Assembly (NCBI RefSeq): GCF_000169095.1
Contig: NZ_AAVU01000011.1
Location: forward strand, 1 to 64,000
DNA: 64,000 nt
From: Lyngbya sp. PCC 8106
GTDB lineage: Bacteria; Cyanobacteriota; Cyanobacteriia; Cyanobacteriales; Microcoleaceae
Direction of reading: 5' to 3'
Part shown: piece by piece, positions 33,439-41,980 of the stretch
Numbering within the stretch: position 1 is the stretch's first letter
Layout: every line of letters begins with the position of its first letter
Translations under genes and position numbers: made by a program
The notes under the pieces: model-generated
What the model was told of the DNA's origin: nothing
The model's database searches: none
Seen by the model: the letters and a program-made list of their open reading frames with translations, nothing else

Positions 33439-35193
33439 ATGACTGAGAATAATCAGGATTTCCTCGCCGCCAAAATTGGTTCAGCATTCAAAAAAAATCT
33501 CGTTAGTTTTGATAAGCTACTAGAACAGGAAAATAAACCCGAACTCACAGCAATTCGGAAAAAACTGCGTGAGGAATTAAAAACCTATCGGGAACAAGGA
33601 GCAATTAGCGTTGCTTTTGTCGGACAATATAGTGCGGGAAAATCAACAATTATCTCTGCACTGACCGGAAAACGAGATATCAAAATTGATGCGGATATCG
33701 CCACCGATAAAACCAGCAACTACAACTGGAATGGTATTCAAGTTCTTGACACACCGGGACTGTTTACAGAACGCCAAGATCACGATGAAATTACCTACGA
33801 CGCGATTAACAAAGCCGATTTATTGGTATTTTGTCTCACCTATATGCTGTTCGACTCCGTTACCGTCGAGAACTTCAAAAAGTTAGCCTATGAAAAAGGT
33901 TATCGCTGGAAAATGATGCTTGTCATCAATAAAATGTCTGATGAAGCGGGAGAAGAAGAACAAAAAATTGCCAACTACCGCCACAGTCTAGCAGAAGCAT
34001 TGAAACCTTACAGCCTGGATGAATTTCCGGTTTGCTTTATCGATGCCAAAGACTACTGTGAGGGTGTTGATGAAAAGGATGATTTTCTGATGGAAATTAG
34101 CCGTTTTCAGACGTTTATTGATTCCCTGAATGAGTTTGTTAACAAACGTGCGGCATTAGCAAAATTTGATACTCCCGTCCGAATTGCACTCAGTTGTTTG
34201 GAAGAAGCACAGCTAAGTTTTACCCGCAACTCTACGAATGATTCAGCATTCCTCGAAATTTTAAATCGTTTATCTCGTGTTGTCCGAAAAGAACGGAGTC
34301 GCATCCAAAAGAACGTTCAAAGTATTGGCTTGAAAATGTCCTCAGAAATTGCTAAAGAAGGTTATGTTCTGGCTTCAGCAGTGGGAAATGAAGACATAGA
34401 AGTTTTGAATAAACAGGTTGAACTAAATGTTCAGAAACACTACGAAAAAGCCGAAACAGACCTGCAATCTGTAATTAATGCTGCGGCTGAGGATATACGC
34501 CAAGAAGTTGAACAAGTTTTTGAAGGCGACTTAGTTAAAGCTTTTGTTGCTTGTTTGGACAAAAACCAAAACGTATCAGCAAAGAATGCCAAACCTGGTA
34601 TGAATTCAGAAGCAATAAAAAGTAAAATCAACTTTCTAAATGATATTGGAACAACAGCCGGAGCAGAAATAACAAAACTAGCAACTCGTGGCCTTGTTAA
34701 AACAGCAATGAAACAAGGATTGTTACGTCCTGGGGATGTAGCCGGAAGCGGATTACATATAGCTGTTGTTGGAGTTGGCAAGTTGGTAGGATTTAAGTTT
34801 AAACCCTGGCAAGCTGTTGGTATTGCTAAAAATTTGGGTAATGCAGCTAAGTTTTTAGGGCCAGCAATGGCTGTTGTTTCAGTTGGGGCTGATTTGAAAA
34901 CAATGCACGACGAAAATGAGCATCAAAAGAAAATGGCAAATATTCGCCAAGATATTACCAGCCAGTTTCAAACAATTGGTAAAGACTTAGAGGCTCAAAT
35001 CAGTATACAGCTTTTTGAATTTGAACAACAGGTTTATGGAGAAATTGAGAAACAAATCTCAGTTGCTCGTCGCAGTGAAGAAGAATCTATGGCTGCTTCT
35101 AATACTGGGATGAAAGAACTGATGAACATTCGAGAGAAGTTTGAGTTAATTCTCAAATACATCACAAAAGCCACCGAAAAACCTGTGGCTTAG
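33439..35193 (+). CDS. Dynamin-like GTPase, second of pair
   Basis: A 584-residue protein with P-loop G62-QYSAGKS69, switch threonines (ATDKTSNY), DTPG at 104-107 and a clear G4 NKMSD (about residue 164), so the GTP site looks complete, better than in its partner. A helical stalk follows and then a Gly/Ala-rich hydrophobic region (about 400-480: TTAGAEITKLATRGLVKTAM, AVGIAKNLGNAAKFLGPAMAVVSVGA), probably membrane-contacting. The final part is helical. This layout resembles LeoB/C-like and other dynamin-family partner proteins. The start has AGGAG upstream (AATAGGAGAAAAC). It probably forms hetero-oligomers with the preceding protein. Confidence 0.85.
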   Translation: MTENNQDFLAAKIGSAFKKNLVSFDKLLEQENKPELTAIRKKLREELKTYREQGAISVAFVGQYSAGKSTIISALTGKRDIKIDADIATDKTSNYNWNGIQVLDTPGLFTERQDHDEITYDAINKADLLVFCLTYMLFDSVTVENFKKLAYEKGYRWKMMLVINKMSDEAGEEEQKIANYRHSLAEALKPYSLDEFPVCFIDAKDYCEGVDEKDDFLMEISRFQTFIDSLNEFVNKRAALAKFDTPVRIALSCLEEAQLSFTRNSTNDSAFLEILNRLSRVVRKERSRIQKNVQSIGLKMSSEIAKEGYVLASAVGNEDIEVLNKQVELNVQKHYEKAETDLQSVINAAAEDIRQEVEQVFEGDLVKAFVACLDKNQNVSAKNAKPGMNSEAIKSKINFLNDIGTTAGAEITKLATRGLVKTAMKQGLLRPGDVAGSGLHIAVVGVGKLVGFKFKPWQAVGIAKNLGNAAKFLGPAMAVVSVGADLKTMHDENEHQKKMANIRQDITSQFQTIGKDLEAQISIQLFEFEQQVYGEIEKQISVARRSEEESMAASNTGMKELMNIREKFELILKYITKATEKPVA

Positions 35194-35221
35194 ATTGCAG
35201 CGTTTAGGTTGAACTATTGTT

Positions 35222-35256
35222 AAAATTCCTGGTTTCTGTGAGAAGCTGGGAATTTT
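35222..35256 (+). terminator. Intrinsic terminator of the dynamin operon (GGTTTCT hairpin family)
   Basis: AAAATTCCTGGTTTCT pairs with AGAAGCTGGGAATTTT over 16 positions (three G-U), loop GTG, 29 bases after the stop. Same family as the hairpins at 19968 and 26222. Confidence 0.8.
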
Positions 35257-35420
35257 CTGTTGAAAAAGAGTGGCCTGAGTCTGCTCAATGATTGTTAAGT
35301 AATACTACAGTTTATGATCAAAAGTCTCCTCAGCTTTCACTTGACAAATTAGCTAAGTTTTGCATAGTTGCCTACGACTTGATAGTTTGGGGCCAAAATT
35401 TGTCGGACAGTTAGAGTCAT

Positions 35421-35660
35421 TTAATCATCCTGGATTTCGTGAGCGTGAGACTCAGGATTGAGAGTGTCGAGTCGATGTTCAAGTATCGCTAAACGGCTCT
35501 CAAGTTCTTCCATTTTATCGGGTTGATGAGAGATTCCTAAATAGGTTCTTAAAGCTTCAACCACGAGGTCTGACTTCGATTGTCCAGTTGCTTTGACCCG
35601 TGCCATCAATGCTTCGTGTAATTCAGGAGGAATCCTAACTCCTAAAAAGGGATTGGGCAT
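35421..35660 (-). CDS. Ribbon-helix-helix (CopG/Arc-like) DNA-binding protein
   Basis: A 79-residue protein (ATG at 35660; an in-frame TTG 27 bases upstream is the alternative). The N-terminal part NPFLGVRIPPELHEALMARVKATGQSKSDLVVEALRTYL fits a ribbon-helix-helix fold: a short strand followed by two helices. The C-terminal 30 residues (KMEELESRLAILEHRLDTL) form a heptad coiled coil. Such proteins are often antitoxins or plasmid-type repressors. No toxin adjoins it here, so it may be a solitary regulator. It is convergent with the dynamin operon. Confidence 0.78.
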   Translation of the reverse strand: MPNPFLGVRIPPELHEALMARVKATGQSKSDLVVEALRTYLGISHQPDKMEELESRLAILEHRLDTLNPESHAHEIQDD

Positions 35661-35847
35661 GGTTTTAGTTGAGGAACATTTGGACAATCAACTTCAACAA
35701 TGCCTCGATAATACCAGTCTATTGCTAAATCGTTACCTATCTCATAGTATTAATTTGTAAAAGGAATAGTCAGTCCTCATTTTTCTGTAAATTTTTGTTA
35801 CATTTCTTGAGTTATTGCAAAATTTTTAAATTTTGGTGATAGATTTG

Positions 35848-35876
35848 TGATAACAATATGATAACAGGTGTTATCA
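35848..35876 (+). promoter_or_regulatory. Operator-like site with three TGATAACA half-sites
   Basis: TGATAACA occurs at 35848-35855 and 35859-35866, and its reverse complement TGTTATCA at 35869-35876. The last two form a perfect palindrome with a two-base centre. The spacings are 11 and 10 bases, so all lie on one face of the helix. It is about 110 bases upstream of the RpaB-family regulator gene. Confidence 0.6.
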
Positions 35877-35987
35877 GACGCACAGTTGATGGCAGCATTA
35901 ACATCTGAAGTCGCCTGAAATCGCTTGTTGATTTTAAACCAATTCAACCTGCACCGAAAGCCGATTCATCTATCTATGGGAGCAGAC

Positions 35988-36749
35988 ATGGCAACGCAAT
36001 TACAATCTGAACACAAACGTAACTCCGGTAAAATCTTAATCGCAGATGACGAATCTGCTATTCGACGTATTCTCACCACTCGTCTATCGATGGTTGGCTA
36101 TGAGGTTGTGGCCGCTGCCGATGGTCGCGAAGCCCTGAGCCTATTTGAAACCGAAAATCCTGATCTCGTCGTTTTAGACGTGATGATGCCCAAACTCAAC
36201 GGTTATGGCGTGTGTCAAAAAATCCGCACCCAATCCGAGGTTCCGATCATTATGTTAACTGCTTTGGGAGATGTCGCGGATCGGATTACAGGGTTAGAAC
36301 TCGGCGCCGATGATTATCTCACCAAACCCTTTTCACCCAAAGAGTTAGAAGCGCGTATTCAAGCTATTTTACGCCGTCTCAGAGAAACAAACGCCAATCG
36401 TGATGTCAGTGCAGAGACTATTCAGGTAGACGCTCTGCGAATTGATACTATCAAACGACGGGTTTATAAAGGCGAGCAACTGATTCCTCTAACTTACATT
36501 GAGTTTAATCTTCTTGAACTGCTTTTAAAACATTCTGGTGAGGCGGTTTCTCGTTCAGAAATTCTTCAAGAGTTGTGGGGTTACGCTCCTCGACGAATTG
36601 CAGATATGCGGGTTGTCGATGTTCATGTGGCTCGTTTGCGGGCAAAAATTGAAGAAGATCAACGTAATCCCGAATATATTTTAACAGTGCGGGGAATTGG
36701 TTACGCCTCTCAACGCTTGCCCATTGCTGAGGAAGCTATCGGAGCTTGA
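35988..36749 (+). CDS. rpaB: OmpR-type response regulator, RpaB/Ycf27 family
   Basis: A 253-residue two-domain response regulator. I chose the ATG at 35988 because GGGAG lies five bases before it; in-frame ATG 35976 and TTG 35925 are alternatives. The receiver domain has the acidic pair (IADDES), phospho-acceptor Asp in VVLDVMMPKLNGYGVC, TALGDVADRITGLELGADDYLTKPFSPKELEARI (conserved Lys). The winged-helix DNA-binding domain ends in VVDVHVARLRAKIEEDQRNPEYILTVRGIGYA. The receiver matches RpaB closely, but the recognition helix region reads RRIADMRVVDVH rather than the usual form with HVDTRVVDVH, so it may be an RpaB paralogue. RpaB-family proteins govern high-light and photosynthesis genes. Confidence 0.85.
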   Translation: MATQLQSEHKRNSGKILIADDESAIRRILTTRLSMVGYEVVAAADGREALSLFETENPDLVVLDVMMPKLNGYGVCQKIRTQSEVPIIMLTALGDVADRITGLELGADDYLTKPFSPKELEARIQAILRRLRETNANRDVSAETIQVDALRIDTIKRRVYKGEQLIPLTYIEFNLLELLLKHSGEAVSRSEILQELWGYAPRRIADMRVVDVHVARLRAKIEEDQRNPEYILTVRGIGYASQRLPIAEEAIGA

Positions 36750-36800
36750 GCCAATCTATTTTTAAACATTTGGGTTCCTAAGAAAAAACCAGCACTACAA

Positions 36801-36842
36801 TCTCAACTTTTGTCTCAACTTTTGTCTCAACTTTTGTCTCAA
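36801..36842. repeat. 12-bp tandem repeat
   Basis: TCTCAACTTTTG occurs three times in a row with a partial fourth copy (TCTCAA), just downstream of the RpaB-family gene. Function unknown. Confidence 0.8.
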
Positions 36843-36981
36843 AATCGAATTTGATATTAACTTAAAGTTTGGATCAATTCTCTGAACTTTAAATTACAAA
36901 AAACTGGCGATCGCATAGCAGTGTATTGAAAAGATGGACAGCAAAGCGATCGCCTCTGTTGTTGAAGCACAAACAGTCATG

Positions 36982-38031
36982 CTATTGAGTTTTTGTGACT
37001 TTTTTCAGTCCCCGAGGCTGATCGACATCATAACCTCGCATCGTGGCGATATGGAGGGCAAAAAGCTGTCCGGGAACAATCGCACAAATCGGTGATAACC
37101 ATTCAGGAATATCATTCGGTAAAGGTAAAGTCGTCTGAGCTTGGCTGAGAGTTTGTGGATCATTTCCGAGGGTAATAATTTCTGCACCTCGTTCAATGAG
37201 TAGGGGCATTAAATCTTGTTGCATCTCGTTTAAAATCGGCCCAGAAACAGCAATCACCACAATCGGAAAACCCGGTTCAATTAATGCTGAAGGGCCATGC
37301 AAAAAATCTGCACTGCTGTAGGGTTCAACCAAAGTATACGTTAACTCTTTTAACTTCAAAGCCAGTTCAAAAGCAGTAGAATAGTTATAACCGCGACCGA
37401 TAACAATACAACGCCTCATCTGACAATAAGGCTTAATGGTTTGGTAAATATTCGGGTTGAGTTCAAAGGTTTGTTCTACCCACTGCGGCACCTGTCGTAA
37501 CGTTGTCAACATCGACTCATTAGCCGCTAATTGAGAACTTAACATCGCCAAGGCTAATAATTCCGCCGTGTAGGTTTTTGTCGCTGCGATCGAACGTTCA
37601 ACCCCTGCACTCAAGTTAATCACATGATCGGCTTGTTGAGCGAGGGGAGAGTCAGAAATATTAGTCATGGCAGCAGTTAAAGCACCTTGCTGACGGGCTG
37701 AGGCTAACACCTCCACTAAATCTGGACTTTCACCACTTTGACTAATCCCTAAAACCAACGCATTTCCGATCTGGGGAGGGCGATTGTAGAGGGTGTAGAG
37801 GCTCGGTGCGGCTAACGTAACTAAGAATTGGTTGATCGTTCCAAACAAGTATAGGGCATAACGAGCGGCGTTATCACTACTTCCTCGGGCGGCAATCACA
37901 ATATGAGTAATTTGTCGGTGTTGAATCGCTTCAGCCAGGTGTTGGATGGCTTCTGCTTGGGTGTCCAACAGTCGGTTTAGAGCTTGGGGTTGCTCTTGTA
38001 TTTCTTGTGCCAGATTAGAATTAATCGACAT
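36982..38031 (-). CDS. Double SIS-domain sugar isomerase/deaminase (GlmS C-terminal-like)
   Basis: A 349-residue protein made of two SIS domains. The first has IAARGSSDNAARYALYLF (about residue 46) and GISQSGESPDLVEV (about residue 94), the phosphosugar-binding serines. The second has VIGRGYNYSTAFELALKLKELTY (about residue 212) and SSADFLHGPSALI. The C-terminal YDVDQPRGLKKVTKT matches the end of GlmS. It lacks the glutaminase domain, so it is not GlmS itself but resembles NagB-II/AgaS-type glucosamine-6-phosphate deaminases, which release ammonia and fructose 6-phosphate. It stands alone. Confidence 0.87.
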   Translation of the reverse strand: MSINSNLAQEIQEQPQALNRLLDTQAEAIQHLAEAIQHRQITHIVIAARGSSDNAARYALYLFGTINQFLVTLAAPSLYTLYNRPPQIGNALVLGISQSGESPDLVEVLASARQQGALTAAMTNISDSPLAQQADHVINLSAGVERSIAATKTYTAELLALAMLSSQLAANESMLTTLRQVPQWVEQTFELNPNIYQTIKPYCQMRRCIVIGRGYNYSTAFELALKLKELTYTLVEPYSSADFLHGPSALIEPGFPIVVIAVSGPILNEMQQDLMPLLIERGAEIITLGNDPQTLSQAQTTLPLPNDIPEWLSPICAIVPGQLFALHIATMRGYDVDQPRGLKKVTKTQ

Positions 38032-38076
38032 GATAGTTGCTGATGGAAGTGCTTATGGTGTGGTTAACTGTAAGAC

Positions 38077-38190
38077 ATGACTGAAAAAGCTCTCAAATTT
38101 TGATTCTATCCTACACCTGAACAGGAAAATCTGTTGAGGAGAACATTAGCCTGTGTTCGGTTAGTGTACAACAAAGCATTGCCTGCTAAA
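38077..38190 (+). pseudogene. Fossil tnpB N-terminus
   Basis: Translating from the ATG at 38077 gives MTEKALKF, a TGA stop, then FYPTPEQENLLRRTLACVRLVYNKAL in the same frame. This matches the N-terminus of TnpB (KxYKFRFYPTPEQ...LxRxTLGCxRxVYNxAL). The rest of the gene is gone; the frame ends soon afterwards at TAA (38209-38211). It marks a former IS605-family insertion between the SIS-domain and phosphodiesterase genes. Confidence 0.8.
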
Positions 38191-38423
38191 TTTATTTTGT
38201 TTGTCCTGTAAAACTCAGAATTACTATTGTCTCTGATCATTCATCAGAATTAAGGGGTGTATTTCAAGATATAAGTACGTGTATAAATCTGATTTTATTC
38301 GTGAAGGTTGATAAGCTCAAAAAGCTGATGTCAACTGTTTTTGAGCTTATACTTAGTTCGTACTAAGTTTGTAATGTTTCTGTAAAGATACTGAGAGCAG
38401 TTCCCGAGATACATCAAAAAAGC

Positions 38424-38477
38424 GATAGTGTTAGTCACTCTTTCCTGGCTAGTATTAGCCATGTACTAACATCTATC
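38424..38477. repeat. Nested palindrome (cruciform-forming element)
   Basis: Outer arms GATAGTGTTAGT (38424-38435) and ACTAACATCTATC (38465-38477) pair with a one-base bulge. Inside, GGCTA-GTAT-TAGCC (38447-38460) is a perfect hairpin. The intervening bases CACT-TTC-TGGCT also recur to its right (38478-38490 region). Possibly the end of a small mobile element. Confidence 0.55.
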
Positions 38478-38540
38478 ACTTTCTTGGCTGAACAGAAATT
38501 AAGAGATGAGTTGATCCGCTAATGGTTGCGATCGCTCAAT

Positions 38541-40232
38541 TCAGCACTCAATGCCCGCACTAGCAACAGGTTGATTGGTTCGCAAAGGTAAAGGTTGACC
38601 TTCCATATGTTCTGGAATCGGTGCGCCCATCAAATCTAAAATAGAAGGGGCTAAATCGAGAACATGACCCGAAGACAAAGTAGATCCGGGTGCAATATCA
38701 GGGCCAGCTGCTAGAATAAATCCTTCGGATCGATGGCTGCCAGCGCGATAGGGAGGCAAGGGGCCAAAACGTCCGTATTCTGGACTTTCCATCACATCAG
38801 TTGCATATTCTTCTTGCCAGACTACAATTAAATCTGGATCGGGTAATTTCGGATTGCGATCAGCGGCGTTTTCTCGGGTGCGAACAATATGACTCACCAT
38901 CGGAATACCCTTGCGAGGATCTTTGAGGGCGTGAAGCTTTTCACAGAGATCGTCACAAACTGCATCGTACTCGGAAGGATCGACAATTCCGTTGGGTTCA
39001 CGACCTTTGAGGTTAATCCGGATGTAACCCTCAGCAAAACTGGGGATAGCAAACGCTTTCATTTTCGGCCAGAGCGGTTTGTACCATTGAGCTGGGTTCC
39101 AAGGAACCACAGTTTCTCCCTGACGTTTGAGTTGGAACGGAGAAATCAAATCATACTCTCCGCGAGTATCAAGATAGGGTTCAATTAACTTGAAAATCCG
39201 AGTCGGAGTTTCTCGTCGAAGGAAGCGTCGAATCGGGTTAGGATCGTTCTTCTGACCCCACAAATGCCGCTCCCAAAAGTTCCACTTCATTTTGGTAATC
39301 GGTGGCGGTAAGGGTTCGGAAGTTTTGCCATCCCCAATCCCACATTTTCCGGGGAAACTGTAGCGATAGAGAAACTCCGGTAAGAAAATAAAGCTCGGTA
39401 AGTCAATCGTTGCCGCCCCAGTACCATGATCGGAGAACAGAACCACATGAGCATTTTCTGGAGCTTGGGCTAAGATCTCACCAATGGCTTTATCCATCGC
39501 TTGGTAGACCGCCAGTAGAGGGTCGTGGGAAACCTGGGGTCGCAGTTTCTCATGGAGGGGATGATCCGGTTGACTCAGATGCCAGAAAACGTGACCACCG
39601 CCATGAGATTCACTGAATACGGTTAAGAATAAATCCCAAGGCTGACGCTGAAGCAAATCCTGACAAATTGCCGAACGCCGTTCAATCCCGGTGACAAACC
39701 TCTCTTCAAGTTTCATGGTAGTTTTGACATCCAGGCAAACCGCATAATCATTGTGAAGACCGGGGTGAGGGCCGTGTTTGTCAATGATCTCTTGGTACAG
39801 GGATTCCGGTATTGAACTGCTGGGGATTTGAGGAGAGTGGGCGCCCCAAGCTCCGATTTGCAAACCATGAGTTTGATGATTGAGTCGTAGTTGGGGAACA
39901 TCAAAGGTGATGACTTGATAATCTTCTCCCAAGGCGGTGAAGGGACGGAATTCCTGGTAGTCATAAGCCGCACGAGTTTCGGTTTCATAAGTGCCTTCGC
40001 GAAACCCCATTGCCGCCCAATACCCTGTTTTTTGGGGGCGACAACCCGTAGCAAAGGTTGTCCAAGCTGTTTCGACGTTTGAGTCTTTGAAGTTTCTTAA
40101 ACGGCTATATATGCCTTGTTCTCGTAAGCGGCTTAAATTTTTTAAATATCCTTTAGACATCCACTCTTCGAGTAAAGGAGGTTGAGCGGCATCTAATCCA
40201 ATAGCAATAACAGGATTCTTCGAGTTTTGCAT
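38541..40232 (-). CDS. Type I phosphodiesterase/nucleotide pyrophosphatase (alkaline phosphatase superfamily)
   Basis: A 563-residue hydrolase of the alkaline phosphatase superfamily. Metal ligands fit IGLDAAQP (Asp, about residue 14), the nucleophile region VETAWTTFATGCRP (Thr, about residues 53-66), SESHGGGHVFWH (about residue 208), VVLFSDHGTG (Asp-His, about residue 265) and a late GSHRSEGFILAAGPDI. No signal peptide is visible, so it is probably cytoplasmic or peripheral. Family members cleave phosphodiesters of nucleotides or phospholipids; the natural substrate here is unknown. It lies beside the sulfotransferase/glycosyltransferase group but on the opposite strand. Confidence 0.85.
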   Translation of the reverse strand: MQNSKNPVIAIGLDAAQPPLLEEWMSKGYLKNLSRLREQGIYSRLRNFKDSNVETAWTTFATGCRPQKTGYWAAMGFREGTYETETRAAYDYQEFRPFTALGEDYQVITFDVPQLRLNHQTHGLQIGAWGAHSPQIPSSSIPESLYQEIIDKHGPHPGLHNDYAVCLDVKTTMKLEERFVTGIERRSAICQDLLQRQPWDLFLTVFSESHGGGHVFWHLSQPDHPLHEKLRPQVSHDPLLAVYQAMDKAIGEILAQAPENAHVVLFSDHGTGAATIDLPSFIFLPEFLYRYSFPGKCGIGDGKTSEPLPPPITKMKWNFWERHLWGQKNDPNPIRRFLRRETPTRIFKLIEPYLDTRGEYDLISPFQLKRQGETVVPWNPAQWYKPLWPKMKAFAIPSFAEGYIRINLKGREPNGIVDPSEYDAVCDDLCEKLHALKDPRKGIPMVSHIVRTRENAADRNPKLPDPDLIVVWQEEYATDVMESPEYGRFGPLPPYRAGSHRSEGFILAAGPDIAPGSTLSSGHVLDLAPSILDLMGAPIPEHMEGQPLPLRTNQPVASAGIEC

Positions 40233-40660
40233 AAAATCAGCCTTCGTTGATTGAGTATTGTGCTTCTTTGACTAACTCCCTTGGCTCAAGCCTCGGGGAA
40301 TTTTCTAGAACTTTTGATTAATTCATCAGACTCTTAGGCATGGTCAAAATGCCTGATGCTCGTGTACAAGCTTAACAGTAAATTTTCAGTAGAGCTTTCG
40401 ACTCTCGACAAGAAAAGTATGGATAGTTATAGCTCAGAAAAAACGTTTTCAGTCTCACCTAAACTCGGCTTGCTTTGGGTGAAACTTCCATGAGCCGATG
40501 TATTAAATTCAAGACCTAATCACTGTTTTTGAGAACTATAAAATAGAGCCAAGCTCCTTGACAGGTTAGACCGTAAAGACTTCTGTATTTACATGACTTC
40601 AATGATGAGTCTGTTTTGCCAAAGATGCACGTACCTATTATACTCTACATCATCAGGGAA
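40233..40660. other. Intergenic region upstream of the sulfotransferase group
   Basis: About 430 bases without a recognised gene, probably containing the phosphodiesterase promoter. A decayed GT2 fragment follows it. Confidence 0.4.
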
Positions 40661-40798
40661 CGTCCAGAATTCAATCTAGGTAAGGGCTGGTGTCAATATT
40701 TGCTTCTGTCCTGGAGAAAGTATGTTTCGCTGTATATGTGTTCAGGATCAACAGAAGGTAGTGCTGAGGTAACTAAACTGGGACTCTCTCTCCCTTGA
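40661..40798 (+). pseudogene. Decayed fragment of a GT2 glycosyltransferase N-terminus
   Basis: The frame ending at TGA 40796-40798 contains CQYLLLSW...LYMCSGSTEGSAEVT...LSLP, which follows RQCLLSVLEKADLIIYVDSGSTDGSVEMA...LSIP of the intact GT2 gene at 42789. At DNA level GTCAATNTTT, GAGAAAG and TTCAGGATC(A/G)ACAGANGGTAGTG are shared, with small deletions that shift the frame. It is a fossil of a related gene in front of the sulfotransferases. Confidence 0.6.
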
Positions 40799-40878
40799 GA
40801 TCTGCAAAATCTGTTTAATGACCCAAATGCTGTTGAAGTTAACAACAATATTATCTGAAGAAAACGAGAGGAAATAAA

Positions 40879-41691
40879 ATGATTAAAGATTTGATTAAAA
40901 ATGTAGCCTATCCAATCATAAAATCTCGTCCAGATTTCTTGATAGTCGGAGCGCAAAAAGCGGGAACAACATCACTGTATAACTACTTGATTCAGCATTC
41001 CAACGTGATTGAAAATAATTCTTTTAAAGAAATTCACTACTTTGATAAATTCCAAAATTATCAGAGAGGTTTTGGATGGTATCTAGGTTACTTTCCCTCT
41101 AAAAAACAAAAAGAAAATAAGCTGACACTTGATGCCACACCTGAGTATCTTTATTTTCAGCATATTCCTCAGCTAATCAAGAAAGATTTAGGTAATATTA
41201 AAATGATTGCTATCCTCAGAAATCCAGTAGATCGAGCCTATTCTGCATGGAAAATGTATCACAGCTTTTCCGAAAATCCTCATGATCATCTCAGAAATAT
41301 AGCGGATAAAAGAACTTTTCCAGAAGCAATCGAGGAAGAACAAAAGGGTATCAAATTTGAATATCCTTATGATTATATTAATCGGGGTAAGTATGCTGAA
41401 CAATTGGAAAATTACTACAAGCATTTTGCTAAAGAGAGCTTACTTATCTTAAACTTCAATCAATTGAAAGATGATCTAGACAATTTACTCAATAGTGTCT
41501 GTGACTTTCTCAGTCTGGAACGTTTCTCCTCTGAAAAACTGCAAGAATTAAAGGAGACAAAATACAATTATGGAAAGTATAATTTTGCCAAAAGTGAGTC
41601 TGATCTTCAGGTTATTCAGCAGCTAAAAGATGATTTTATTCCCTATAATGAAGAACTTTACAACCTATTAGGATATCGCTATACCTGGTAG
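40879..41691 (+). CDS. PAPS-dependent sulfotransferase (NDST-like domain)
   Basis: A 270-residue soluble sulfotransferase. The 5'-phosphosulfate loop is G24-AQKAGTTS32, and the 3'-phosphate motif is R114-NPVDRAYSAW. LTLDATPEYLYF (about residue 82) is typical of the heparan-sulfate N-sulfotransferase-like group (Sulfotransfer_1). It would move sulfate from PAPS to a hydroxyl or amine of a glycan or other acceptor. GAGG precedes the ATG at good spacing (AACGAGAGGAAATAAA). It starts a plus-strand run with a second sulfotransferase, a GT2 and a serine acetyltransferase-like gene, so it likely modifies an extracellular polysaccharide. Confidence 0.9.
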   Translation: MIKDLIKNVAYPIIKSRPDFLIVGAQKAGTTSLYNYLIQHSNVIENNSFKEIHYFDKFQNYQRGFGWYLGYFPSKKQKENKLTLDATPEYLYFQHIPQLIKKDLGNIKMIAILRNPVDRAYSAWKMYHSFSENPHDHLRNIADKRTFPEAIEEEQKGIKFEYPYDYINRGKYAEQLENYYKHFAKESLLILNFNQLKDDLDNLLNSVCDFLSLERFSSEKLQELKETKYNYGKYNFAKSESDLQVIQQLKDDFIPYNEELYNLLGYRYTW

Positions 41692-41980
41692 TTATGCAAT
41701 CTATTGATATATGAACAGTTTGTGCGATTTTCTCGAAAGAATATGATGATCGTTTGAACGGGGAAAATAGGCTGAATATAGATCTAAAATTATGATCAAC
41801 ATACTTCAGTCTGCTTAACTTTATCTGCTAATTAATAGCTCCAGAGTTAATCTTCAGTATTTTGCATTTACTAAATCTTTACATTCAAAATCTATAAATT
41901 TTACAAAACCTGATTGTATGTGAAAGTTGGATCTTTGTATAATTCTAGATATTAAAGTTAAAAAGAGAGAGAAGTCAAGT

